Below, one piece after another: positions 26,380 through 35,038 of a stretch of DNA of 64,000 nt. The position numbers and the translations under genes were made by a program. Location: contig NZ_QGDL01000003.1 in assembly GCF_003149245.1 (NCBI RefSeq), forward strand, positions 124,001-188,000, read 5' to 3'. The DNA is from Faecalicatena orotica (GTDB lineage: Bacteria; Bacillota; Clostridia; Lachnospirales; Lachnospiraceae). The notes below the pieces were generated by a model. That model was not told the DNA's origin. It saw only the letters and a program-made list of their open reading frames with translations, and searched no databases. Positions within the stretch are counted from its first letter, which is position 1, and every line of letters starts with the position of its first letter.

Positions 26380-26518
26380 TACAATAATCGGCCGGCACAG
26401 GCCCCAAAACAGTTTTCTTTTGTATCTTTTTGTCAGTATAATCATATGTAAATGAGATCATAGAGTTATCATTTAGACCAGATAGGCGGAAGATGCCCGC
26501 ACTTATGCAAAATAAGTA

Positions 26519-26547
26519 TTGTATTTCGCTGGCAGGGAATTTATAAT
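26519..26547 (+). promoter_or_regulatory. Candidate ttcA promoter
   Basis: TTGTAT at 26519-26524 and a perfect TATAAT at 26542-26547 are 17 bases apart, 60 bases before the start codon. Confidence 0.5.
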
Positions 26548-26607
26548 AGAAAAGTCGTACAGGATTTATCTAACACGCTCCAATACATAAGAAAGAGGAT
26601 TATAACG

Positions 26608-27342
26608 ATGCAGTTACAGAGATTACTAAGCTTTACAAGAAAAGCCGTTGATGAATATGACATGATTCAGGAAGGGGACCATATCGCGGTCGGGATATCC
26701 GGCGGCAAGGACAGCCTGACCCTGCTCTATGCCCTGCATGGTCTGAAGCGGTTCTATCCGAAGCACTTTGAACTCAGTGCAGTGACCGTGGACTTAGGTT
26801 TTGAAAATTTTGACCTGAGCCCGATACAGGATTTGTGCAAAGAACTTGGGATTCCTTACCGGATCGTAAAGTCCGAGATATACCATATACTCTTTGATGT
26901 GCGCAAGGAGGCGAATCCATGTTCATTGTGCGCAAAGATGAGGAAAGGGGCACTAAATGATGCTGTTAAGGAAATGGGATGCAACAAGGTGGCATATGCA
27001 CACCATAAAGATGATATCATAGAAACGATGCTGCTCTCGCTGATCTTTGAGGGACGTTTCCATTCCTTTTCTCCGAAAACATATCTGGACCGCATGGACC
27101 TGACTGTGATTCGTCCTATTATGTTTATTGACGAGAAAGACGTGATCGGGTTTAAGAATAAATATGACCTGCCGGTTGTGAAGAGTAAATGCCCGGTGGA
27201 TGGTTATACGAAGCGGCAGTATGCCAAAGAACTCGTAAAGCAGCTGAATGAGGAGCACCCGGGAGCCAGGGAAAGAATGTTTCATGCAGTCTTAAACGGG
27301 AATATCAAGGGATGGCCGGAAAGAATCCCACATATAAGATAA
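26608..27342 (+). CDS. ttcA: tRNA 2-thiocytidine(32) synthetase TtcA
   Basis: TtcA thiolates cytidine 32 of some tRNAs using ATP and an iron-sulfur cluster. The 244-residue protein has the PP-loop SGGKDS (31-36) and the three cluster cysteines C105 and C108 (NPCSLCAKMRKG) and C195 (VVKSKCPVDG). HHKDDIIETMLLSL matches the family core. It is a single gene, with lexA-side and cmk-like neighbours on the other strand. AAGAGGA precedes the ATG. The family is shared with similar PP-loop enzymes, so the exact target base is inferred. Confidence 0.87.
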   Translation: MQLQRLLSFTRKAVDEYDMIQEGDHIAVGISGGKDSLTLLYALHGLKRFYPKHFELSAVTVDLGFENFDLSPIQDLCKELGIPYRIVKSEIYHILFDVRKEANPCSLCAKMRKGALNDAVKEMGCNKVAYAHHKDDIIETMLLSLIFEGRFHSFSPKTYLDRMDLTVIRPIMFIDEKDVIGFKNKYDLPVVKSKCPVDGYTKRQYAKELVKQLNEEHPGARERMFHAVLNGNIKGWPERIPHIR

Positions 27343-27370
27343 AATGAAAATACCGGGAACAGAAACATAA

Positions 27371-27406
27371 GGGCAGGGAATGAAAGGTTCACTTCATTCC
27401 CTGCCC
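27371..27406. terminator. Hairpin between convergent ttcA and the cytidylate-kinase-like gene
   Basis: A perfect 14-bp stem (27371-27384 with 27393-27406) has an eight-base loop. T-runs on both sides are weak, but its place between two convergent genes fits a terminator. Confidence 0.7.
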
Positions 27407-27436
27407 TGTGCTTATACAGATCCGGACTGTCACAGA

Positions 27437-28084
27437 CTATAGCTTCTTATCTGCTGCAGTAATATCCTGCTTCAATGCAATATACTGTTCGATTGCCTTC
27501 GCTGTACCTTCGATCCCAAGTTCGGAACTGCTTAAGCACAGTTCGTAGCTCTCGGAATCGGACCACTTTTTATTCGTATAATAGTTATAGTAGCTTGCAC
27601 GCTTCTTGTCTGTCTTAATGATCATATCTTTCGCCTTGGCATCCGTAAGGTCATAAAGCCTTGCGATACGGCGGATACGTGCATCCAAATCTGCATGGAT
27701 GAATACACTGACTACATTCTCATAAGATTCCAGTGCGTAGTCTGCACAGCGTCCGACCAGAATACACGGTCCTTCGTCAGCAATCTTCTTAATTGCATCA
27801 AACTGTGCAAGAAAAACCTTATGATTGATGGGCATATCGGAATATGTATTCCCCGGATAACCCATTGAATACGTATCCATTACTAGAGAATACAGGAAAC
27901 TGTTCGTTGGTTTCTCATCGTGGGATTCAAAAATCTCTTCACAAATCCCGCTCTCTTTTGCAGCTCTTGCAAGCATCTCTTTATCATAAAGCTTGATTCC
28001 AAAATACTCTGCTACTTTGTAGCCGATCTCGCGCCCTGCGCTGCCATACTGTCTGCCGATTGTAATAATTGTGTTTGTTTTCAT
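27437..28084 (-). CDS. Cytidylate-kinase-like family protein
   Basis: The 215-residue protein belongs to the cytidylate-kinase-like group. It begins with the degenerate P-loop ITIGRQYGSAGREIG and carries CILVGRCADYAL and the arginine-rich RIRRIARLYDLT lid region. KKRASYYNYYTNKKW is typical of this branch. The family resembles Cmk but is distinct from the house-keeping enzyme and its substrate is unknown. The start at 28084 has AAAGGAGAG upstream, replacing an in-frame ATG at 28156 that lies over the promoter. Confidence 0.85.
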   Translation of the reverse strand: MKTNTIITIGRQYGSAGREIGYKVAEYFGIKLYDKEMLARAAKESGICEEIFESHDEKPTNSFLYSLVMDTYSMGYPGNTYSDMPINHKVFLAQFDAIKKIADEGPCILVGRCADYALESYENVVSVFIHADLDARIRRIARLYDLTDAKAKDMIIKTDKKRASYYNYYTNKKWSDSESYELCLSSSELGIEGTAKAIEQYIALKQDITAADKKL

Positions 28085-28147
28085 ATAAGTCACTCTCCTT
28101 TGCGTCAAACCAGGCGTTGCCATCCGTTTTCGGATAACCTTATTAGT

Positions 28148-28176
28148 ATTATACAAGATGGTGCAGAAATTTACAA
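28148..28176 (-). promoter_or_regulatory. Promoter of the cytidylate-kinase-like gene
   Basis: On the minus strand TTGTAA (28176-28171) and a perfect TATAAT (28153-28148) are 17 bases apart. Confidence 0.7.
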
Positions 28177-28240
28177 GAAAAATCCTGTTTATTGTGCAAA
28201 TTCACCAGTTAATGGCGAACGTATATGCTATAGTACGGGC

Positions 28241-29149
28241 TTATTGACGCAATTTCCGGAGGAGTTCTTCAAAGTAGGCGGGCAGGGGGGCATCAAATTC
28301 CATGTATTCTCCTGTGCGGGGATGTTTAATTCCGAGTACTTTGGCATGGAGGGTCTGCCCTTCCAGTTTGAACGGGCATTTGACGGGACCATATACCGCG
28401 TCCCCGAGGATCGGGTGGCCAATGCTGGCCATATGCACGCGGATCTGGTGGGTGCGTCCGGTTTCCAGCTGGCACTCGATATATGTGTAGGCTCCGAACC
28501 GTTCCAGTACTTTATAATGCGTTACAGCCGGCCGGCCATTTGGCGCATGGGTACTCATCTTCTTCCGGCTGACCGGGTGACGCCCTATGGGGGCGTTGAC
28601 AGTACCTGTATCTTCTTTTAAGTTTCCGTGTACGATGGCGTGGTATTTTCTTGTAATACTGTGATCTTTCAGCTGTTTAGCCAGAGACTGGTGGGCCAGG
28701 TCGTTTTTACAGATGATCAGAGAGCCGGTGGTATCCATGTCGATCCGGTGTACGATCCCGGGTCTGGATACGCCGTTGATACCGGAAAGGTTGTCCTTGC
28801 AGTGAAACATAACCGCATTTACAAGCGTCTGGCTGTAATGGCCCGGTGCAGGGTGCACGACCATTCCCTTCGGCTTGTTGACGATCAGAATATCATCATC
28901 TTCATACAGAATGTCCAGAGGGATATCTTCCGGTACAATGTCAGGTACTTCCGGATCCGGCAGGGAAACTGAAACAGCATCCCCGGTATTGACTTTATAA
29001 TTGGATTTGACCTGATTTCCATTTACGGTAACAAGATGCTCCTTAATCAGCTTCTGGATGTGGGAGCGGGAGACATCGGGCATTTCGTCGGAGAGGAACC
29101 TGTCGATCCTGCTTCCGGGGACTTCTGCCGTAAAGTTCAATTCTTCCAT
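28241..29149 (-). CDS. RluD-family 23S rRNA pseudouridine synthase
   Basis: The 302-residue protein has an N-terminal S4 RNA-binding domain (about 10-75) and a RluA/RluD catalytic domain. The active aspartate is D137 in HRIDMDTTG, and NKPKGMVVHPAPGH precedes it. The position right after lspA is the usual one for the Bacillus YlyB-type member of this family. It starts one base after the lspA stop, so translation is probably coupled. The target uridines are not shown by the sequence. Confidence 0.93.
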   Translation of the reverse strand: MEELNFTAEVPGSRIDRFLSDEMPDVSRSHIQKLIKEHLVTVNGNQVKSNYKVNTGDAVSVSLPDPEVPDIVPEDIPLDILYEDDDILIVNKPKGMVVHPAPGHYSQTLVNAVMFHCKDNLSGINGVSRPGIVHRIDMDTTGSLIICKNDLAHQSLAKQLKDHSITRKYHAIVHGNLKEDTGTVNAPIGRHPVSRKKMSTHAPNGRPAVTHYKVLERFGAYTYIECQLETGRTHQIRVHMASIGHPILGDAVYGPVKCPFKLEGQTLHAKVLGIKHPRTGEYMEFDAPLPAYFEELLRKLRQ

Positions 29150-29150
29150 C

Positions 29151-29675
29151 TTAGTTCTGTCCCTTTCTTAATGAAAAACACTTTAACTCATCTTCTTTAT
29201 AGTAGAACAGGATAGAGACTGCAAATAAAATGCATGATACGACTACATAGCAGTCCGCAACATTAAAAATCGGGAAATCAATGAGCTCAAAATAGAAAAA
29301 ATCTACCACATAGTTCAGCCGCATGCGGTCTATGAGGTTGCCGAAGGCACCTGCACAGATTAAAACGGAACAGATGCGCAGGATATAGTATCTGCCTGTA
29401 TGTGGCATTCTGCCGTATAAAAAGCCGATCAGGGCAACGATGATGACGGCCCCGGCAGCAAACAGTATCTGCCTGTCCTGCATAATGCCGAAAGCGGCAC
29501 CGCGGTTTTCCAGATATTCCAGTCTGAATACCCCCTGCCAGATGACGAACGGGGGCTGGTCCTTCAGATGTGTGACTGCCAGCCACTTCGTAAGCTGATC
29601 CAGCACGACAAGAAGGATACAGCTGAAAATTGCAAGCAGATAGCTTTGAGTTAATTTCGTATTTTTATCTCTCAT
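29151..29675 (-). CDS. lspA: Lipoprotein signal peptidase (signal peptidase II)
   Basis: LspA cleaves the signal peptide of lipidated prolipoproteins in the membrane, so it would process the solute-binding lipoprotein and the DacA-like lipoprotein of this window. The 174-residue protein has four hydrophobic helices. The aspartyl catalytic motifs are GNLIDR and FNVADCYV, and the first helix contains LDQLTKW. AAAGGAAGAG precedes the ATG. It lies between the S4 protein and the pseudouridine synthase in the order known from Firmicutes. Confidence 0.96.
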   Translation of the reverse strand: MRDKNTKLTQSYLLAIFSCILLVVLDQLTKWLAVTHLKDQPPFVIWQGVFRLEYLENRGAAFGIMQDRQILFAAGAVIIVALIGFLYGRMPHTGRYYILRICSVLICAGAFGNLIDRMRLNYVVDFFYFELIDFPIFNVADCYVVVSCILFAVSILFYYKEDELKCFSLRKGQN

Positions 29676-29686
29676 GGCTCTTCCTT

Positions 29687-30487
29687 TTATATATATTTAT
29701 GGATCGTTACAAAAATCCGGTTCTTCTTCGTGCGCGATAAAGTTCCGATATACCGGAACTTTCCCATGCCCCTGACGGAAATGATATCTCCCTCTCTTAC
29801 CTGATAGCTGTTTGTTGTCATCAGGCGTCCGTTTACGAATACTTTCGCCCCTTCGATGAGTCCGGTCAGTTTTGTCCTTGAAGAAGAAAACGCCAGTGCC
29901 AGCAGGCTGTCCAGCCTGACAGATGCAACCGTGCCTTTCAGTTCCTCATAGCGGGGTGAGTAATGACAGTCCTCTAAAGTAACCTCCTTTAAAAGCACGC
30001 CTGTATGGCGCACCCGGGTAAGCTCATCCTTTAGAAAAACGCATAAGGCAGACTGTATGAAAATGTAAGCCTGCTTTCCGTCTATTATAATATCTCCCAG
30101 TTTTGAGCGTTCAATCCCCAGATTCAGGATTGCCCCCAGATAATCCCGGTGTGTCAGTTCCTCCGCATATTTATTATGCAGCGGTTCAATGGAAAGCACA
30201 CAGAACGGAAAATTACAACTGTCCGCCAGCACCGCCTGTTCTTCCCCGGAATCGGATGCCCCACGCAAATAAAGAGCATCAGGTATAAATGCTGCCATCT
30301 GACGCTCTGCTAATTCATATCCGCCGAAAGTGATATACCTTGTATATAGTTGGTCTTTCGGAAGGGAATGTAGTATATTCAATTCATTCAGATTCAGAAA
30401 ATCCGAATATGTAATGATGTCACGGTGATATGCTGTCTTTGACAGCTCAATCAGCCTTTTTTCCAATAACTGCTCTTCTTTTAACAT
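29687..30487 (-). CDS. ylmH: YlmH-type S4-domain RNA-binding protein
   Basis: The 266-residue protein has the YlmH layout: an N-terminal helical part, a middle domain with RGASDSGEEQAVLADSCNFPF, and a C-terminal S4 domain (about 185-245, RLDSLLALAFSSSRTKLTGLIEGAKVFVNG). YlmH is a division-cluster protein in Gram-positives and has been linked to rescue of stalled large subunits. It follows sepF, as in Bacillus, and lies 11 bases before lspA. Confidence 0.92.
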   Translation of the reverse strand: MLKEEQLLEKRLIELSKTAYHRDIITYSDFLNLNELNILHSLPKDQLYTRYITFGGYELAERQMAAFIPDALYLRGASDSGEEQAVLADSCNFPFCVLSIEPLHNKYAEELTHRDYLGAILNLGIERSKLGDIIIDGKQAYIFIQSALCVFLKDELTRVRHTGVLLKEVTLEDCHYSPRYEELKGTVASVRLDSLLALAFSSSRTKLTGLIEGAKVFVNGRLMTTNSYQVREGDIISVRGMGKFRYIGTLSRTKKNRIFVTIHKYI

Positions 30488-30525
30488 ATCAGAATAAACT
30501 GCTTCCTCTTAGTAACTGCTTATGA

Positions 30526-31056
30526 TTAGTATCTGCCTCTTACATTTGCCGACTCCATAGAACCGCCCAGCAGATCCTGAAGATCACCGGAAATATCTAC
30601 GTTCGTAGGTGTCACAAGGAAAATGTAATTAGAAATCTTCTGAAGGTTGCCGCTGATGGCAAATGTCGCACCGGAAATAAAATCTATGATACGCTGTGCG
30701 ATCTCCAGATCCATACCTTCTAAGTTCAGGATTACGGTACGTCCTGCCAGCAGAGTTTCCGTGATCTCTCTGGAGTCATCCACAGATGCCGGTTTGACAA
30801 CGCAGACCTCCATGTTGGCGTTCCTTCTGGATGCAGGCTGGCGCATCGGCGTTACTTTATTGCCTGCCTGTGCATATTTCTTATCTTCCTGGATATCAAA
30901 ATCGTCGTACTCATCTTTTCCTTTTTTATTAAACAGAGAACGGCGTGGTTTTTCATCAAAATCGTCATCATCAAATTCATCATCATAGATATCGTCATCA
31001 TCATACTCATCGTCATTCAATTTCATGATGTCTAAAAATTTATCAAACACACCCAT
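30526..31056 (-). CDS. sepF: Cell division protein SepF
   Basis: SepF binds FtsZ and the membrane and can replace FtsA as an anchor. The 176-residue protein starts with the amphipathic membrane helix MGVFDKFLDIMKL. A very acidic stretch of about 40 Asp and Glu-rich residues follows, and the folded SepF core covers about 80-170 (VCVVKPASVDDSREITETLL ... FISGATFAISGNLQKIS). The acidic linker (about 16-58) is normal. Its place between yggS and ylmH is conserved. Confidence 0.96.
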   Translation of the reverse strand: MGVFDKFLDIMKLNDDEYDDDDIYDDEFDDDDFDEKPRRSLFNKKGKDEYDDFDIQEDKKYAQAGNKVTPMRQPASRRNANMEVCVVKPASVDDSREITETLLAGRTVILNLEGMDLEIAQRIIDFISGATFAISGNLQKISNYIFLVTPTNVDISGDLQDLLGGSMESANVRGRY

Positions 31057-31131
31057 GTTTACACTCCTATCTTATGCCTTTTTCGTGCATAATTTATTTT
31101 TAAAGCACTTTCTGTTCCGGTATACTGATGC

Positions 31132-31824
31132 CTAAACGGCATAGTTCCTGGCACCAAAGATTCCGGTCCCAACGCGGACCATTGTCGCTCCTTCTTCGAT
31201 TGCGACTTCATAATCATTGGTCATCCCCATTGAAAGTATGCTCACATTAACATTATCAATGTTTTTCATCCCAATGTCAACAGATAATTTATGTAAATTT
31301 GCGAAAATTGGGCGGTTTTCCTCGGGATTTTCAACAAAAGGCGCGATAGTCATAAGCCCGCATACGCGCAGATGTGGAAATGTGGCTATTTTTTCTACAA
31401 ATGGAATTACTTCCTCAACTTTCAGTCCGAACTTACTTTCCTCCTCTGCCACGTTTACTTCGATGAGGACTCTGGCCGTGATATTACGCTTGGCAGCCTC
31501 CTTTTCAATCGTCTCTGCGAGCTTCAGGGTATCAACAGAATGGATCAGGTCCACTTTATCTATGATGTATTTTACTTTGTTCGTCTGAAGGTGTCCGATC
31601 ATATGCCAGTGAATATCGTCAGGGAGGAGGCCGTGTTTCTCATCCAGTTCCTGCACTTTATTTTCACCAAAGACCCTCACTCCCAGCTCATAGGCTTCTT
31701 TTAAGACCGGCAGCGGCTTCGTCTTACTGACTGCAATCAGTGTCACCTCACTGCGGTCACGGCCGGACCTGTCACAGGCGGCCTGAATCTTTGCCTCTAC
31801 TTCCATAAGCTGTTCTTTTAACAT
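31132..31824 (-). CDS. yggS: YggS/YlmE-family PLP homeostasis protein
   Basis: The 230-residue protein is a single TIM-barrel PLP carrier (PLPBP family) that controls free pyridoxal phosphate. The PLP lysine lies in VTLIAVSKTKP (about 25-35). SLDVN-like HWHMIGHLQTNKVK and the C-terminal MGMTNDYEVAIEEGATMVRVGTGIFG phosphate-binding segment are typical. AAGGAG precedes the start. It is the usual first gene of the ylm cluster before sepF. Confidence 0.95.
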   Translation of the reverse strand: MLKEQLMEVEAKIQAACDRSGRDRSEVTLIAVSKTKPLPVLKEAYELGVRVFGENKVQELDEKHGLLPDDIHWHMIGHLQTNKVKYIIDKVDLIHSVDTLKLAETIEKEAAKRNITARVLIEVNVAEEESKFGLKVEEVIPFVEKIATFPHLRVCGLMTIAPFVENPEENRPIFANLHKLSVDIGMKNIDNVNVSILSMGMTNDYEVAIEEGATMVRVGTGIFGARNYAV

Positions 31825-31873
31825 GTTCTTTCACTCCTTATTTGATGATATAGTTGTAACACAATTTCTAATT

Positions 31874-33256
31874 CTATTGAAAAACGACTTCCTCGTCATC
31901 GACTGTCTCACCGTCCTGCACGATATGGTCATAATTGTACAGTCCGTAGGAATCACCCTCCTGTACAATATAATATTCATCACTCTCACACAGTATCGTT
32001 ACCTGTCTGAATACAGCGTAGCCCTTGTTGATGTTATAGACCCCTTTTAACGGCTCCGTCTTTGAAAGCTGGAGTGTCTCGGAGGAATCAGGGCGTACGA
32101 GGACGGTTCCTTTGTCAAATTCCGCGGGATTCAGGTATACCGTGCCGTCATCCGTTGTTTTATAGATATTCACAGTCTGGAAAACTGTGGACCCACCTCT
32201 TTTCTGTATCATAACCCCCGACGAAGAGCTGTTCCCCCCTGTCGTGATATAACTGTCGGGAACAGCATAAAAATCTTTATCCACGACAGCACTTTTCGGA
32301 ATTTTCAGCCCACTTTCATCCTCGCGGATCAATTCAACGTTCAGGAATCTTTCACCGGCGTAGCGGATCATGGAATTGTCGTAATCCAGTTTCCCATAAA
32401 AGTCCCCGCCTTTTTTCAAAATGGAAAAATCCGCCCAGAGTGCTTCACTGTCCTTGTCAATCCGTGTCTTAATGTAGGTAACGTCGGAAAGCTCCGATGC
32501 GGTATCCTTTTCAAGCGGAACGATGATGGACCAGTTCTCGCTCGTGACAAGTTTATAGGCAGGATCGCCCTTCTTTACCTGTACGTTGTCCCCGCGGACG
32601 GTATGCTTATAGTTACTTCTGTCAAAGTCTGCCTTTTCAAAAGAATCCGCAGTCACGGATTCGTACCCGTCATAGCTCAACACAATAATACCATCTGCTG
32701 GTGTTGTGAAAATATCCGCACTGCCGCCGTTCTGGGCAATCACAGCGTCCATCTGCGCGGTCTTTGTCTGGTTGGACGCGTCCAGCAGGGCATTGTCGAC
32801 CTCATTTTTCAGAGAATAAACAGAGGAAAACTTCTGCGGGTTGAAATTCTCATTAAAACTTTGTGTCTTGACAACCAGCGAGGTCATCTCGTCCGAACTT
32901 AAAGCAGCACCCTCTGAATCCGTATCCGCACTGTAGTTTAACTTACCCGTGGTGACGGCATAAATGTTTGTACCGGCCTTCACCTTGCTGTTCTCGTTTT
33001 GAAAATAATTAATATAACCCGTCTTTTCCGCATCCACTACGGTCTCGCTACGTATGACAAGCCCTGTGTATGAATTGTCTTTTAAAATACTGCCTTCGCG
33101 TACCTCATATATAGAGATTTTCTTGGAAGATGCATACATGATAATCGTAACTACGAGATAGATGAACACAATGGCAAATAAAAAAATACCGATATTCATC
33201 TCCCGCTTTCTTTTATATTTTTTGAGGCTTATGGAATTGTCTTTCTGTGATGCCAA
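31874..33256 (-). CDS. HlyD-like membrane-anchored protein
   Basis: The 460-residue protein has one N-terminal TM helix (about 20-43). An HlyD/biotinyl-lipoyl-like segment follows (VREGSILKDNSYTGLVIRSE ... GYINYFQNENSKVKAGTNIYAVTTG), and a second half-motif appears near 190-240 (ADGIIVLSYDG, VKKGDPAYKLV). The rest is extracellular beta-rich. Such proteins precede the yggS-sepF cluster in many Lachnospiraceae, and a role in the envelope or division is possible but unproven. No exporter partner is nearby. The start is a TTG at 33256 with GGAGGAG six bases upstream. Confidence 0.75.
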   Translation of the reverse strand: MASQKDNSISLKKYKRKREMNIGIFLFAIVFIYLVVTIIMYASSKKISIYEVREGSILKDNSYTGLVIRSETVVDAEKTGYINYFQNENSKVKAGTNIYAVTTGKLNYSADTDSEGAALSSDEMTSLVVKTQSFNENFNPQKFSSVYSLKNEVDNALLDASNQTKTAQMDAVIAQNGGSADIFTTPADGIIVLSYDGYESVTADSFEKADFDRSNYKHTVRGDNVQVKKGDPAYKLVTSENWSIIVPLEKDTASELSDVTYIKTRIDKDSEALWADFSILKKGGDFYGKLDYDNSMIRYAGERFLNVELIREDESGLKIPKSAVVDKDFYAVPDSYITTGGNSSSSGVMIQKRGGSTVFQTVNIYKTTDDGTVYLNPAEFDKGTVLVRPDSSETLQLSKTEPLKGVYNINKGYAVFRQVTILCESDEYYIVQEGDSYGLYNYDHIVQDGETVDDEEVVFQ

Positions 33257-33297
33257 ATCTAACTCCTCCGTAAAATCTTTAATTTTATAACTTTAAC

Positions 33298-33326
33298 AGT
33301 ATAACATTTTTAAATGTATATTTCCA
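33298..33326 (-). promoter_or_regulatory. Candidate promoter of the HlyD-like/ylm cluster
   Basis: On the minus strand TGGAAA (33326-33321) and TATACT (33303-33298) are 17 bases apart. Confidence 0.45.
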
Positions 33327-33375
33327 GTTTTTGTGGCAATAATAAGAGCATTGATATTGAAAAGGAGGAAATAAT

Positions 33376-33579
33376 ATGAAGTGGTTCGATAACACTGCTC
33401 TTACCATTGTGATTATTGGAGCGGTCAACTGGCTTCTGGTTGGCATTTTTCGATTTGATTTAGTAGCCTTTCTCTTTGGAAATTTAAGCTGGCTTTCCAG
33501 AATAATTTATACGATCGTTGGCCTTTGCGGCCTCTATCTGATCAGTCTTTTTGGCAGAATCAATAACATGTCAGAATAA
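33376..33579 (+). CDS. DUF378 small membrane protein
   Basis: The 67-residue protein consists of two TM helices (about 8-28 and 38-58) and starts MKWFDNTALTIVIIGAVNWL, the standard opening of the DUF378 (YuzA) family. Its function is unknown. AAAGGAGG precedes the ATG. It is the only plus-strand gene between 27.3 and 62.1 kb and is divergent from the HlyD-like gene. Confidence 0.88.
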   Translation: MKWFDNTALTIVIIGAVNWLLVGIFRFDLVAFLFGNLSWLSRIIYTIVGLCGLYLISLFGRINNMSE

Positions 33580-33590
33580 ATGAAAGAGAA

Positions 33591-33642
33591 AAAAAGCAGG
33601 ATCTTATGATATCACATCTGGTATCATAAGGTTCTGCTTTTT
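33591..33642. terminator. Bidirectional terminator between DUF378 and dacA-like genes
   Basis: A 21-bp stem (33591-33611 with 33622-33642, two G-T wobbles) has A-rich and T-rich outer ends, serving both convergent genes. Confidence 0.92.
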
Positions 33643-33645
33643 GTT

Positions 33646-34653
33646 TTACTCGGTATCATAACTGCCGCCTGCTGCTCCTGCTGCAAGCAGATTCGTCATA
33701 TCATCATAGAGGATCGTTTTGTCATCTGCACCCATAACGATCGATATGTAAGGATTATCTTCCAGATCCTGGGAATACAGGATGACACAGGACCCGGCCT
33801 CATCAGTCGTCCCTGTCTTGCCTCCGAAAATATTGACCCCGTAAGGCGCATACGCTTCCCCCAGGGAATAATAATTCGTCGGCAGCCACTGTTCTGTACG
33901 GTAAACACCGTCCGCCCCGGTCAGTTCCCCTGTATAGGAGGGCAGCGAGATAATATCCAGAAACCGCTGGTCCTTCACACATGCATTGAACATCAGGTAC
34001 AGGTCATATGCAGTTGTGTAGTGATCTTCGTCCTGAAGTCCATGTGGGTTCACAAAATGTGTATTCGTGGCCCCGAGTGCTTTTGCTTCCCGGTTCATCA
34101 TGGCGGCAAATTCTTCCACGCTTCCGGCGAGATGCTCGGCTATCGCCACGGCACAGTCGTTGCCGGAGTGCAGGACAAGGCCGCACAGTAAATCATAAAG
34201 ACTGATCTGGTCACCGGTACGGAGGTTACAGGTCTGCTCATCTGCCGCAAAATCAGTCGCATTGCTGCTGACTGTCACAATGTCGTCGAGATTGCCGTAT
34301 TTCAGTGTCAGATAGGCTGTCATAACCTTTGTCGTACTTGCAGGAAAAAGCTTCTCGTGGAGCTGGTATGCATACAGTACTTCCTCATCTTTCAGATCGA
34401 ACAATCCCGCAGCATGGAGACTGGTATCCTCAGTGAACCCAGCCAGAGGGACATCCTTGTCAGTCACGCATAAATCCTCTGCGAACAGGCTTCCCTGATA
34501 CAGGTTCTTATCGTAATTCGAATGTTCATAGGCGGCTGCCTGGTCATATGACGGTCTGAAACCACAGCCGGTTGTAGTGAAAGCCAGAATCAGACAGACT
34601 GCAGCCCCCAATTTTCTTTTAGTTTTTGTTTTTATATATCTCACGCCAGTCAA
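33646..34653 (-). CDS. D-alanyl-D-alanine carboxypeptidase, lipoprotein form
   Basis: This is a low-molecular-mass penicillin-binding protein (S11 family) that trims the pentapeptide stem. The active triad is visible: SxxK in PASTTKVMTA, SGN in HSGNDCAVA, and KTG in GGKTGTTDE. The N-terminus has a signal with lipobox TTTGC (Cys at about residue 30), so it is membrane-tethered by lipid instead of the usual C-terminal amphipathic helix. GGGGAG precedes the possible TTG start at 34653, and a GTG at 34644 is also possible. Both overlap the end of mgsA, so the pair is coupled. Confidence 0.9.
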   Translation of the reverse strand: MTGVRYIKTKTKRKLGAAVCLILAFTTTGCGFRPSYDQAAAYEHSNYDKNLYQGSLFAEDLCVTDKDVPLAGFTEDTSLHAAGLFDLKDEEVLYAYQLHEKLFPASTTKVMTAYLTLKYGNLDDIVTVSSNATDFAADEQTCNLRTGDQISLYDLLCGLVLHSGNDCAVAIAEHLAGSVEEFAAMMNREAKALGATNTHFVNPHGLQDEDHYTTAYDLYLMFNACVKDQRFLDIISLPSYTGELTGADGVYRTEQWLPTNYYSLGEAYAPYGVNIFGGKTGTTDEAGSCVILYSQDLEDNPYISIVMGADDKTILYDDMTNLLAAGAAGGSYDTE

Positions 34654-35023
34654 GATCTCCCCTGTCTAATGCTAATATCAATGCTTCTGCTGTGGCAATA
34701 TTTGTCGCGATCGGAATATTGTACATATCACACAGGCGTACAATGTCGTTGACATTCGGTTCATGTGAGCGCGGGGTCAGAGGATCACGGAAAAAAATCA
34801 GAAGGTCCATCTCATTATGTTCGATCTGTGCCCCGATCTGCTGGTTTCCGCCCAGATGCCCGGCAAGATATTTGTGGATATTCAGATTTGTCACGCTTTC
34901 AACCAGCATACCTGTGGTCTCTGTAGCAAACAGATGGTGCTTGCTCAATATCCCCCTGTAGGCGATACAGAAGTTCTGCATTAATTTCTTTTTGGCATCA
35001 TGTGCCACTAATCCTATGTTCAT
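34619..35023 (-). CDS. mgsA: Methylglyoxal synthase
   Basis: MgsA converts dihydroxyacetone phosphate to methylglyoxal, bypassing lower glycolysis. The 134-residue chain matches along its length: GLVAHDAKK, phosphate site TTGML and LAGHLGGNQQIG, catalytic D80 in FFRDPL, and YNIPIATNIATAEALI. The segment usually read as PHEPDV appears as SHEPNV (H87, N90). The Asp equivalent to E. coli Asp101 is thus Asn here. It follows rodA by 15 bases and overlaps the dacA-like start. Confidence 0.93.
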   Translation of the reverse strand: MNIGLVAHDAKKKLMQNFCIAYRGILSKHHLFATETTGMLVESVTNLNIHKYLAGHLGGNQQIGAQIEHNEMDLLIFFRDPLTPRSHEPNVNDIVRLCDMYNIPIATNIATAEALILALDRGDLDWREIYKNKN

Positions 35024-35038
35024 AGCTGCTACTCTCCT

